NCBI RefSeq assembly: GCF_007096885.1
Contig: NZ_VJNO01000001.1
Span: 1 to 64,000 of the forward strand
DNA from: Streptomyces sp. 130
GTDB lineage: Bacteria > Actinomycetota > Actinomycetes > Streptomycetales > Streptomycetaceae
Direction: 5' to 3'
DNA: 64,000 bases
Shown here piece after piece: positions 14,668-23,190 of the stretch. The notes below the pieces were generated by a model. The model did no database searches, was not told the DNA's origin, and was given only the letters and a program-made list of their open reading frames with translations. Numbering within the stretch: the first letter of the stretch is position 1; each line of letters begins with the position of its first letter. Both the position numbers and the translations under genes were made by a program.

Positions 14668-15387
14668 TTGACGGAATTCGACCGGATCGAGGTCGCCTGC
14701 TTCAACCTTCACTGGGGATGCGGCGGTGATGGAATTCCCTTCGACGTGACGGCCGCCTGCGCGGCCCTCGGAGCGGATGTGATCGGCCTCCAGGAGGTGT
14801 GGACGCCCGGGGGCGGACCGAGCGCCGCCGCGCGGGCGGCCTCGGAGCTGGGCTACGGGATCAGGGAGCTTCCGCTGACCCGCATGGCCGACATCGACGG
14901 CTTCCGGGTCGTGGAGCGCGAGCCGGAGGCGACGGGGTCCTGGGGCCTCGCCGTCCTCACCCGCTTCCCGGTCGTCGGCCACCGCGTCCTGGACCTCGGC
15001 CGGGCGGCGGGGGACACGGTGCGCCGGGCGGCGCTGTCCGTCGTGCTGGAGCTCCCCTCGGGGGGCACGCTGCACGTGGTCAACACCCACCTGACGCACC
15101 GGCTGCACGCGGGCCCCCGTCAGCTGCGCCGGCTCGTCCGCCGGCTCGGCCCGGTCAGCGACGCCGTGGTGATGGGCGACCTGAACATGGTCGGCCCGGC
15201 CGCCGCCGTCCTGGCCCGGCGGCGGCGCGCGGTAACGGGCCGGACCTGGCCCGCCGGCCGGCCGGTCGCCCAGCTCGACCACATCCTCGTACCGCGCCGG
15301 TACGCGGTCGCCGAGGGGGAGGTGCTTCCCGGTCTCGGCTCCGACCACCGGCCGGTCCGGGCGGCGCTGCTGCCGCGCGCACAGTGA
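14668..15387 (+). CDS. Endonuclease/exonuclease/phosphatase (EEP) family protein
   Basis: A 239-residue protein with the EEP set: ACFNLHWG (Asn), GLQEVW (metal-binding Glu), VVNTHLTHR (His), VVMGDLNMVG (Asp and Asn) and GSDHRPVRA (final Asp-His). EEP enzymes cleave phosphodiesters in nucleic acids, sphingomyelin or inositol phosphates. No signal peptide is seen, so it should act in the cytoplasm. TTG at 14668 is the start, after AAGGG. It is divergent from the PIG-L gene and could dephosphorylate a pathway intermediate; this is inference. Confidence 0.8.
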   Translation: MTEFDRIEVACFNLHWGCGGDGIPFDVTAACAALGADVIGLQEVWTPGGGPSAAARAASELGYGIRELPLTRMADIDGFRVVEREPEATGSWGLAVLTRFPVVGHRVLDLGRAAGDTVRRAALSVVLELPSGGTLHVVNTHLTHRLHAGPRQLRRLVRRLGPVSDAVVMGDLNMVGPAAAVLARRRRAVTGRTWPAGRPVAQLDHILVPRRYAVAEGEVLPGLGSDHRPVRAALLPRAQ

Positions 15388-16035
15388 TCACTCGTCCTCC
15401 ACGGGCAGCGGCTGCGGTGCCCAGGTGCCGTCCACGTCCCGCACCAGCAGGACCGTCGCCGGGCGGCGGTCCTCGCGTTCGCCCTCCGGGCTCGTACCGG
15501 CCCACACCAGGTGGATGAGGGCCGCGTCCGAGCGGTTGTCGTAGCGCTCCCCGACCCCCGCGCGGATGCGGCAGTCGCGCCAGCGGTCCGTGGCCGACGC
15601 GCCCTTGAAGTAGTCCGGGAACGCCTTGCGGCCCGTGCCGGTGAGGTCGGCGAGCAGGACCTTTCCGCCGAGGGCGACCAGGCGCTCCTCCAGCGTGGGC
15701 GGGATGTCGGCCTGGCGGCTCAGCCGCAGCGAGTGCAGCAGGGCCGCGTCGCTGACCGTCCCCGCCAGGTCGTCGCCGTCCCGGGAAGCGGAGGCGGACG
15801 GGGACGGCGAGGGCTTCTCCGTGGTGCGGGAGGGACTGGGCTCCGGCTCCACCGTGGGGGTGACCGCGGGCGACGGCGGGGCCGTCGTGGGCGACGGGGC
15901 CGGTGAGGTGGCAGGGGGCCGGGCCACCGGGGCCCGGCCGCCGCTCATGTCGGGCCAGAGCAGCGCGACGCCGACCACGGACAGCACCGCCGCCATGGCG
16001 AGCATCACGATGCCGGAGCGCTCCGCGCCGGTCAC
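15388..16035 (-). CDS. Membrane-anchored protein, last gene of the Tcp-like operon
   Basis: A 215-residue protein. One transmembrane helix (IVMLAMAAVLSVVGVALLW, residues about 9-27) is followed by a Pro/Ser/Thr-rich linker to about residue 85 and then a folded extracytoplasmic domain with DAALLHSLRLSRQAD and LADLTGTGRKAFPDYF. No family is recognised. The GTG start overlaps the stop of the transglycosylase gene, so it is cotranscribed. It ends base to base with the convergent EEP gene. It may be a cell-wall-side accessory of the secretion apparatus. Confidence 0.6.
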   Translation of the reverse strand: MTGAERSGIVMLAMAAVLSVVGVALLWPDMSGGRAPVARPPATSPAPSPTTAPPSPAVTPTVEPEPSPSRTTEKPSPSPSASASRDGDDLAGTVSDAALLHSLRLSRQADIPPTLEERLVALGGKVLLADLTGTGRKAFPDYFKGASATDRWRDCRIRAGVGERYDNRSDAALIHLVWAGTSPEGEREDRRPATVLLVRDVDGTWAPQPLPVEDE

Positions 16036-17216
16036 TTCAGGTGTCCGATGCTGTCGAGCGAACCCATCCGGACGTCGGACTCCGTGACGACCTTGTTCGG
16101 CCTCGGCGCCTCTATCTGCCGGTTGCCGCCCAGATAGATGGACACGTGGAAGATCCCCTTCCCGCTCCCCGGGTTGTCCGAGAAGAACAGGAGGTCGCCC
16201 GGCTGCGCGCCCTTCAGGTTCCGCTGGTGGGTGACCCGCACCTTCCCGCTGTCGTGCTGCGCCTGCGCGGTGCTTCCGATCATGATGCCCACCCTCCCGT
16301 AGGCGTACTCGGTCAGGCCCGAGCAGTCGAAGCCCTTGATGTGCCGGCCGGAGTAGCCGCCCGGGGAGCAGCAGATGCCGTACGAGGGGCCCAGGGTGTC
16401 CCCGCCGCCCCAGGAATAGGGCTGGCCCTTCTGCGACTTGGCGGCCTGGATGATCTGCTTCGCCTTTCCGGAGGCGTTGACGGGCCCGGAGATGTCGCCC
16501 AGGGCGTCGTATTCCGCCTTGGCGTTCAGCACGTCGGTGACGTACTGCTCCGAGTGGTTGTAACGGAAGATCGCGTCGTGCTCGGTCTTCGGGTCGGACA
16601 TGTCGACGGCGCCCTTGCCGCAGAGGAGCGCCGCTGTGCTCAGCGCCGAGTCGAAGACGTTCTGCGGGTCGGTGTCACCGTCGTCGTCACCGTCCTGGGC
16701 GACGCTCTCCCAGGTCTGCGGGATGAACTGGGTGGGCCCGACGGCCCGGTCGTACACGGTGTCGTTGTCGTACTTGCCGTTGTCGGTGTCGTAGATCCGC
16801 TGGGTGTTGTTGGTGCCGTCCAGGACCGGGCCGATCACCGGCGGTTCGACGTTGCCGTACTTGTCGCCGTACTTGTCGATGACCTTGCGGCCCATGAACG
16901 TGCCGTGGTGGGACTCGATCTTGCCGATGCCCGCCAGCAGCGTCCAGCTGAGGTTCTTGCACTTGGGGCGGACCTCCTTGATCTTCTCCTCCGCCGACAG
17001 ATACGCCTCGCAGGTGGGCTTGGGGATGCCGGACACCTTGACGCAGCTGACCTCGACCGGAACGTGCTCCTCGCTCGTCTGGCCCCCCGGCAGCATGCTC
17101 GCCGCGATGAAGGTGGCGATGATGAAGAAGATCCACGGGGCGAAGGCGGTGACGGCCAAGCCGATGGCCCATTTCTTGCCGCTGCTCATCGGCTCGGCCT
17201 TGGCGGCTGGGCTCAC
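16032..17216 (-). CDS. Lytic transglycosylase + NlpC/P60 peptidoglycan hydrolase (TcpG-like)
   Basis: A 394-residue two-domain wall hydrolase. A transmembrane helix lies at about residues 17-42. The transglycosylase part has LLAGIGKIESHHG (catalytic Glu) and AVGPTQFIPQTW. The NlpC/P60 part has GFDCSGLTEYAYG (catalytic Cys) and GIFHVSIYLGGNRQIEA (His). Such enzymes open the wall locally for type IV secretion or conjugation channels in Gram-positive bacteria. It overlaps both neighbours by four bases. Two unusual paired cysteines (GICCSPGG) precede the active-site Cys. Confidence 0.85.
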   Translation of the reverse strand: MSPAAKAEPMSSGKKWAIGLAVTAFAPWIFFIIATFIAASMLPGGQTSEEHVPVEVSCVKVSGIPKPTCEAYLSAEEKIKEVRPKCKNLSWTLLAGIGKIESHHGTFMGRKVIDKYGDKYGNVEPPVIGPVLDGTNNTQRIYDTDNGKYDNDTVYDRAVGPTQFIPQTWESVAQDGDDDGDTDPQNVFDSALSTAALLCGKGAVDMSDPKTEHDAIFRYNHSEQYVTDVLNAKAEYDALGDISGPVNASGKAKQIIQAAKSQKGQPYSWGGGDTLGPSYGICCSPGGYSGRHIKGFDCSGLTEYAYGRVGIMIGSTAQAQHDSGKVRVTHQRNLKGAQPGDLLFFSDNPGSGKGIFHVSIYLGGNRQIEAPRPNKVVTESDVRMGSLDSIGHLK

Positions 17217-19579
17217 CTGCCGTTACCTCCGCCGCCGCCTCCTCCGCGTGGGGTGCGCCGGCCGCCCCGGCCGGAGGAGCGCCGCGCGTTGCGCTGCTGG
17301 TTGCGCCGGCCGTTGACCGTACGGTTCAGCCGCTGGCTGTCGCTGCGCTGCCGGCTCCTGGCCTGGCGCATCCGGCGGGCGGCGTCCCGCTGCGAGTCGC
17401 GGCGGCGCTCATCCTCGCTCGGCGGGACGCTGTCGGCGAGGTTGCGCCGCTCGGCCGCCGCCGCGTTCCGGAACCTGCTCCGGGTGATGGGCGCGTCGTT
17501 CTTCAGGTACCGGCCGGTGCGGGCGGCCGTGAGGGTGGCCCGGCCGACGCGGTTCTTCTGGAGCCGGTTCTTCGCCGCCTTCTTGAGGCGGGCCTTGAGG
17601 GCGGCCTTCGCCGTGGCCTGGACCGCGGCGCTCGTGCCGCCGGAGCCGACGGCCGCCGCGACGGTGGTGCCCAGCTTGACGGCGCCCTGGACCCGGTCCT
17701 TGAGGTTCTTCTTCGGCTTGCCGGAGCCGGTACCGCCGCCTCCGCCTCCGCCGCCCGATCCGCCTCCGCCGCCCGGCGCCTTGCCCTTCCAGAGGTCGCG
17801 GGCGCGGCCGCCGACCTTGCTGAGGGTGGCGCCGTCGTCCTTGAGCTGTTCGAGGCCGGACTTGCCGTTCTCGGTGGCGCCCTGGAAGGAGTTGGGGGGC
17901 GCGTCGTCCGGGTCGACGCCGCCTCCGGTCCTGGAGGCCATCCGCTGGCCGAAGTTGCTGGAGATGTTCTTGGCCGCCGCGGTGATCTTCTTCCGGAAGA
18001 CCAGGAACGCCACGGCCAGGAAGTCGATGGTCAGGAACTTGACCGTCATGACCTCGCCGGTGTCGGCGTTCAGCAGGGCGATGACCATGACGAGGAAGAA
18101 CGCCAGGAACATCACCGACAGGAAGATGGCCAGGATGACGCGTACGACCCCCGACACCCAGTTCCACATGGCGGTGCGTCCGCCACCCGGCAGGATGCCC
18201 GCCACCAGCGCCGGCTGGGCGCGGATGACCTCGAGCGCCATCCAGACCTGGGAGATCAGGAAGGTGCAGGAGACCGCGACCACCAGCACCACGACGATGA
18301 GGGCCGCGAGGGCGATGAACCAGATTGAGAGGAGGTTGTCGAGCGAGGCGGAGATCTGCTGGTCGTCCATGGGGACGTCGCCGCCGCACGCCTGCTGGAC
18401 CTTCGGGTCGGCCGCCAGGTCGGAGCCGTCCTTGCCGCTGATGTAGGTCTTCCAGGCGTCGGTGCCCTCCGCCTTCTTCTTGAACTCCTCCACGGCCTCC
18501 TTCTGCTCGTCCTTCACCACGGTGTAGATGGCCCAGGGGTTGCCGGTGGCGATCAGCAGGCTGTCCTTGAGGCCGTCGAGGGAGAACACCTCGCTGAACG
18601 CGTTGCCCAGCTTCTCCATCCAGCCCTTGTTGTTCTCCTCCTCGATGAGCCGGGGCAGGACGAGCCGGTTGAAGTTGTACCGGGCGAGCGTCGCCTTGCC
18701 GTACGCGGCACTGCACGCACCGTCGATCGGCTTGTTGGTGTACAGCACCCACACCGGGCGCTGGATGAACGCGTCCACGAGCCCGTCCGTGATGGGCCTG
18801 GCGACCGAATCGCTCTTGGACCTGCCCTGGCCCTGGCCGTTGCAGGTGCTGGCCGGGCCGTCCTGCTCGGCCGGGGACACGCCGTCCGCCGCGCACCGGT
18901 CTTCGAGGATCACGTCGGCGATGTCCAGGGAGAACTGCTTGGTCTTGCCCAGCACGCCGGTGTCGTCGGCGTTGCCGATCAGGAACGTTCCCGGACTGGC
19001 CAGGGTCACCGTGGCGATCGAGGCGATCACGAGGGAGGTGCAGATCTCGATCCAGCCCTTGGACCGCTGCTTGAAGAGGATGAGGTAGCCGGCGTACACG
19101 GCGACGAGCGTCAGGAAGAGGACTTTCAGGCCGAGGTTGTCGATCACCTGGGCCTTGATCGTGGCGGCGACGTCGGAGACCGGGTCGAGCAGCTGCTTGG
19201 CCAGACCGAAGTCCAGGGCCCAGTCGACCAGCCAGCAGGCGAAGCCGATGACGGTCCGCAGGACGTTGAAGCCGACGCCGATCAGGAAGGCGATGATCTT
19301 GCTGATGACGTCGAGCGTGCCGCCCTGGTCGACGTTGAGGCCGTAGGCGCTGATCGGGACGCCGTTCTTGTCGACGACGTCGAAGATGCCGAGGACCTTG
19401 CCGCTGTCCTTCGGTTTCGGCGGCTCGCAGAAGAGATTGGGAACCTTGTCCTTCGGGCTGCAGCCGTCCGCCCAGGCGTGGTGCGAGAACACCACCATGA
19501 GCACGATCGGCACGCCGACCAGCACCAGCAGCCGCAGCCAGGTGCGGCGCTGCTGGATCACCCCCGTGAGTGCGGTCAT
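17213..19579 (-). CDS. VirB6/TcpH-like polytopic membrane protein
   Basis: A 788-residue protein. A signal-like helix at the N-terminus is followed by several hydrophobic segments (IIAFLIGVGFNVL; VLFLTLVAVYAGYLILF; FIALAALIVVVLVVAVSCTFLI; VILAIFLSVMFLAFFLVMVIALL) with a long extracytoplasmic loop of about 200 residues between them. This is the layout of VirB6/TcpH channel proteins. The C-terminal 180 residues are Lys/Arg-, Gly- and Gln-rich and likely disordered (glycine run, then many RRxxR groups). It sits between the ATPase and hydrolase genes with overlaps on both sides. Confidence 0.75.
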   Translation of the reverse strand: MTALTGVIQQRRTWLRLLVLVGVPIVLMVVFSHHAWADGCSPKDKVPNLFCEPPKPKDSGKVLGIFDVVDKNGVPISAYGLNVDQGGTLDVISKIIAFLIGVGFNVLRTVIGFACWLVDWALDFGLAKQLLDPVSDVAATIKAQVIDNLGLKVLFLTLVAVYAGYLILFKQRSKGWIEICTSLVIASIATVTLASPGTFLIGNADDTGVLGKTKQFSLDIADVILEDRCAADGVSPAEQDGPASTCNGQGQGRSKSDSVARPITDGLVDAFIQRPVWVLYTNKPIDGACSAAYGKATLARYNFNRLVLPRLIEEENNKGWMEKLGNAFSEVFSLDGLKDSLLIATGNPWAIYTVVKDEQKEAVEEFKKKAEGTDAWKTYISGKDGSDLAADPKVQQACGGDVPMDDQQISASLDNLLSIWFIALAALIVVVLVVAVSCTFLISQVWMALEVIRAQPALVAGILPGGGRTAMWNWVSGVVRVILAIFLSVMFLAFFLVMVIALLNADTGEVMTVKFLTIDFLAVAFLVFRKKITAAAKNISSNFGQRMASRTGGGVDPDDAPPNSFQGATENGKSGLEQLKDDGATLSKVGGRARDLWKGKAPGGGGGSGGGGGGGGTGSGKPKKNLKDRVQGAVKLGTTVAAAVGSGGTSAAVQATAKAALKARLKKAAKNRLQKNRVGRATLTAARTGRYLKNDAPITRSRFRNAAAAERRNLADSVPPSEDERRRDSQRDAARRMRQARSRQRSDSQRLNRTVNGRRNQQRNARRSSGRGGRRTPRGGGGGGGNGR

Positions 19580-22206
19580 ATGCGCTGCGCCTCCACCGCT
19601 TCCATGGCGTCGGCCGCCTCGACGGCTTCGGCGGGCTCGTCCAGCGTGGCGCGGCCCGGGGTCGTGTGGATGGCCTCGGCCGCGTGCTCGTCCGCCGGGA
19701 TCAGGACCTTCATGCCGCCGATCCGCTTCCTCAGGTCGTAGTAGAGGCACTCGCCGGAGCGCAGCAGCCGTTCGTCGTCGGAGACGTTGATCGGCGACAG
19801 GTTCTCGGTGACCAGCTTCAGCAGCTCCGGATCGGTGCCGTCCAGGCCGAGGAACTCCAGCCCGCGCGCGGCCAGCTGGCGGTTGCGGTGGCGGAAGAGG
19901 AACCGGTGCGAGACCAGGCCCCGGATCTTCTCGCCGTACTCCGAGTTGGCCGGGCCGACGTCGTACGGGTCGTGGGAGCCGGCGAAGGCGCCGCAGCCGT
20001 GCTTGCGGCCGTCGTTGATGATCTCCAGGAGCAGTTCCGTGCCCTCGGCGGACGAGGTGAGCCACCAGCACTCGTCCAGGAAGACGCCGACGAACTCCTC
20101 CGGGTCGGCGAAGGCGATCTCGCGGCAGAGGGCGGCCACCAGATACATCAGGCGCCAGCCGAACTTCTTCTCGACCTCCAGGCTGGACAGCCGGTGGCCC
20201 TCCAGCTCGGTCTTCTTCGGCAGTCCGATGTTGGCGGCCGAGAAGATGATCGTGTCGGCGTCGGTGATCTCCACGATCGGCAGGCTCGGGTCGAAGATCA
20301 CCCGGCCCAGGTCCTTCTTGGCCAGCGACCGCAGCTTCCGGGCCAGTTCGCTCGCCGCCGCCCGGACGTTGTGGTCGTCCGGGTCCTGCGGATCGGGCGT
20401 CTGCGCGCGCTCGGTCAGGGTCTCCAGCAGCAGCCGCATGCTGGGCCGGGGCGCCTTGTGCGTGGCGTCGATGGCGTCCGCGAGCGTCACGCCCTCGGTG
20501 GACATGGAGGCGATGTCCAGCAGCGGGGTCAGGAAGGACTCGGTGTAACGGGCGGCGCGCGGGCCCTTGAAGACGCGCAGCGGGTCCAGCGAGACCGAGG
20601 CGTCCTCGTCGACGGTGATCACCTGGGTCTCGCCCGGGCAGGCGCGGGCGAAGCGGGCCCATTCCTGCTGGGGCGTACGGTCGATGGCCAGCGCCCGGCC
20701 GCGGCTGCGGGAGCGCCCGACGCGCCGGCCGGTCGTCAGGATCGAGTACATCGCGGTCTTCATGGCGACCGACTTGCCCGAGCCCAGCTCGCCGATGAAC
20801 ACGGCGGACGCCGAGGCGTTCATGCGCGGGCCCAGACTGAAGTCGACCAGGACCGGGCGGGCGCCGCCGCCGTTGAGCTGGAGGCCGAAGAGCGAACCGC
20901 CGTCGTCGCCGAGCGACTGTCCGCAGAACGGCAGCGACATCGCGAAGTCCCTGGCCAGCAGGAACTGCGCGTAGTCGTTCATCACCCGGGGCGTGGGCGT
21001 GCCCGGGAGCATGCTGTGGAAGAGGGCCGTCTGCTCACCGATCGGGCGCACGAGCGTGTAGTCGTTGCCGCCGAAGTGGTTGATCAGCGCGGCGGCCTTC
21101 TCCTCGGTCTCCTCCGGGGTGCCGCCCCACACACAGGTGACGACGCTCGCCCTGATCTCGACCTCCGTCGAGGAGGAGGTGAGCCGGGAGCGGTACTCGT
21201 TGAGCGCGGTGCTCGCCTTGTCCAGGCTGGCCGGGACGCCCGCCGTCTCCCCGTCGTACTCGCCGCGCTGGTGGGCGAGTTCGCGGGCCTGCCGGCGGGA
21301 CTTCGGTTCGGCCTTGGCGCCCTGCTCGATGTGCAGCCGGACCGCCCAGTCCACCGGGAATCCGAAGTCGTCCAGGGCGGCCAGGTACTCGCTGCCGGGG
21401 AAGGCGAAGGAGTCCGGCATCTCGGCCAGGACCGAGAAGGACTGGTAGCTGTCGCCGAACTCGGTGCTCGACTTCACATAGCGGTGCCGGAAGGGGTTGA
21501 GCGGGACGCCGCGCCGCTCCTGGATGCCGTCGCCGCGCCCGCCCTCGTCGAGGATGACCTCGCTGTACGCGGCCACGGGGCGCCCGCGCCCCACCACCGA
21601 GCGCGGCTCGTCGTGCTCCGGGAGCAGCGGCTCCGCCAGGCCCCGGCGCGCGCAGTGGCCGTAGATCCAGAGGATCTCGCCCTCGGTGGCGGGCCGGAGC
21701 CGGATGGCGGTCGGCCAGGTCGCGGCGAGGTGCCGGGCCTGTTCGAGCCGGCGCTCCTCCTCGGACCTGCTGACCGGGGTGGTGGGCAGCCCGAGGGTGT
21801 TCATGACCTCGTAGTGGGCGGAGGACAGGACCGCGAACGCGCCCTGCTTGAAGTCGGTGTGCTTCATCGGGACGGCCAGGAAGTCGACCCGCCCGGAGAG
21901 CTCCATCTCCTCCAGCTCGTCCAGGACCCGCAGCGACAGGTCCACGTACTCCGGGGACGCGTCCAGGTCGATGCCCGCCGTCATGCGGGTGACCACGCTG
22001 GCCGCGTCCACCTGCGGGCAGAGGCTGAGCAGCAGGGCCTCGCCCTTGATCGCCTTGAACAGGGACTCCAGGGCGTTGAGGCGTTCGTGCTTGGCCGCCT
22101 TGGAGGCGTGGCTGTAGTTGTCGGAATCGACCCGCCACACGGCCCACACCGTCGCGTTGGTGGTCCAGATCAGATGGCCGCTGATGTGGCGCACGGGAAG
22201 ACGCAT
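19576..22206 (-). CDS. VirB4/TcpF-like ATPase of a type IV secretion system
   Basis: An 876-residue ATPase. An N-terminal VirB4-type region is followed by Walker A GELGSGKS at residues 472-479 and Walker B VGVFLDECWW in the C-terminal third, then GCGAFAGSHDPYD as a sensor-like segment. VirB4 enzymes power assembly of the channel and are the signature of type IV secretion. The protein is soluble or peripherally membrane-bound. Its ATGA junction with the VirB6-like gene shows tight coupling. No relaxase is encoded nearby. Confidence 0.9.
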   Translation of the reverse strand: MRLPVRHISGHLIWTTNATVWAVWRVDSDNYSHASKAAKHERLNALESLFKAIKGEALLLSLCPQVDAASVVTRMTAGIDLDASPEYVDLSLRVLDELEEMELSGRVDFLAVPMKHTDFKQGAFAVLSSAHYEVMNTLGLPTTPVSRSEEERRLEQARHLAATWPTAIRLRPATEGEILWIYGHCARRGLAEPLLPEHDEPRSVVGRGRPVAAYSEVILDEGGRGDGIQERRGVPLNPFRHRYVKSSTEFGDSYQSFSVLAEMPDSFAFPGSEYLAALDDFGFPVDWAVRLHIEQGAKAEPKSRRQARELAHQRGEYDGETAGVPASLDKASTALNEYRSRLTSSSTEVEIRASVVTCVWGGTPEETEEKAAALINHFGGNDYTLVRPIGEQTALFHSMLPGTPTPRVMNDYAQFLLARDFAMSLPFCGQSLGDDGGSLFGLQLNGGGARPVLVDFSLGPRMNASASAVFIGELGSGKSVAMKTAMYSILTTGRRVGRSRSRGRALAIDRTPQQEWARFARACPGETQVITVDEDASVSLDPLRVFKGPRAARYTESFLTPLLDIASMSTEGVTLADAIDATHKAPRPSMRLLLETLTERAQTPDPQDPDDHNVRAAASELARKLRSLAKKDLGRVIFDPSLPIVEITDADTIIFSAANIGLPKKTELEGHRLSSLEVEKKFGWRLMYLVAALCREIAFADPEEFVGVFLDECWWLTSSAEGTELLLEIINDGRKHGCGAFAGSHDPYDVGPANSEYGEKIRGLVSHRFLFRHRNRQLAARGLEFLGLDGTDPELLKLVTENLSPINVSDDERLLRSGECLYYDLRKRIGGMKVLIPADEHAAEAIHTTPGRATLDEPAEAVEAADAMEAVEAQRI

Positions 22207-22228
22207 GGCAGTTCATCCATCCTTCGGG

Positions 22229-22816
22229 TCAGTGCTGCCGCTCTGCTTCGTCGAGCAGTTCCTGGAGGCGGGTACGGGGCCGGGCGGGCGCGGTGCCGGC
22301 CACGGGCGGTGCCGTCTCGGCAGGGGACCCGCCGGTACGGCCCGTCGTGGTGACGAGCCGCACCGGGCGGGCCTCGGGGGCGGGGGACGGTGCGGGCTCG
22401 GCGGGGAGCCGCACGTGGACGGTCACCCGCCCCGTCACCAGCCGGGTCTTGAAGGTGCGTTGCGGGCGGCCGGCCAGCCGGCCCCCCGGTGGCGAGGTGC
22501 CGTAGGCCAGCAATCCGAGCAGGGCCCGCGCGGGGTCGCGGCCGTCCATCCGGGCGTACCGCATCAGCCACGCGAGTCCCCACGGGACCGCGACCAGCAC
22601 CAGGGCGTTCCCGAGCCCGAAGAACGCCCACAGATCCCGCAGGCCCAGCAGGAGTACGAAGACCCCCACCATGGTCACGATCTGGGTGATCGTGTACGGG
22701 CCGCCGGGTATCCGTCCGCCGCCGGGGAGCTTGCCGATGACGAGAGGGTGCTTGCGTGCCCGGGTGTACGAACGCCCGATCAGCGGCTTCCCGTCGGACG
22801 GCTGCCCGCCGCTCAC
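22229..22816 (-). CDS. TcpE-like small membrane protein
   Basis: A 195-residue protein. A polar N-terminus (LIGRSYTRARKHPLVIGKL) precedes two close hydrophobic segments (ITQIVTMVGVFVLLLGL and ALVLVAVPWGLAWLMRYA), then a Pro-rich soluble tail with PRTRLQELLDEAERQH. Size, topology and position directly before the VirB4 gene match TcpE/PrgI-type components. The GTG start overlaps the stop of the upstream gene by four bases. Confidence 0.6.
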   Translation of the reverse strand: MSGGQPSDGKPLIGRSYTRARKHPLVIGKLPGGGRIPGGPYTITQIVTMVGVFVLLLGLRDLWAFFGLGNALVLVAVPWGLAWLMRYARMDGRDPARALLGLLAYGTSPPGGRLAGRPQRTFKTRLVTGRVTVHVRLPAEPAPSPAPEARPVRLVTTTGRTGGSPAETAPPVAGTAPARPRTRLQELLDEAERQH

Positions 22817-23154
22817 AGCAGGTCGGCCGGGCTCACCGGGGCGGCCGGCGGCTCATAGGGCTGGACCACGGAGACCGCGCTCTGGGCGGGCGCGTCGGGG
22901 ACCTCGCTGTCGACCATGTTGCTCAGCGCGTCCATGTTGCCGACGGCGAAGACGACGACGGCGCCCAGGATGGCCGCGGTCAGGGTGCCCGCCCACGACT
23001 TCGTCTTCACGTAGGCGAGGACGGTGCCGACGATCGCCATGGCCAGGGCCGCCGAGACGGCGAGGGTCTGGACGTTGGCGATCGTGTCCGAGACCCAGTC
23101 GAAGATCTGGCCGTTGGCCGCAAGTTGCACCATGTCGGTGTTCGCGTAACTCAC
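22813..23154 (-). CDS. TcpD/VirB2-like small membrane protein
   Basis: A 113-residue protein with two hydrophobic helices (TLAVSAALAMAIVGTVLAYV and AGTLTAAILGAVVVFAVG) and a polar Pro-rich tail. It has no cleavable signal peptide by eye. Small two-helix proteins at this position are TcpD-like or pilin-like (VirB2) parts of the channel. GTG at 23154 follows GAGGGGAAGC. It is the second gene of the operon and overlaps the TcpE-like gene. Confidence 0.5.
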   Translation of the reverse strand: MSYANTDMVQLAANGQIFDWVSDTIANVQTLAVSAALAMAIVGTVLAYVKTKSWAGTLTAAILGAVVVFAVGNMDALSNMVDSEVPDAPAQSAVSVVQPYEPPAAPVSPADLL

Positions 23155-23190
23155 TTGTGCTTCCCCTCGTGTGATCAGCTGGGTGGTGCG

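Noticed and set aside
19570..22353. Long + strand open frame opposite the VirB4 gene
   Set aside because: Low-complexity Val/Arg/Gly composition; VirB4 with Walker motifs is on the other strand.
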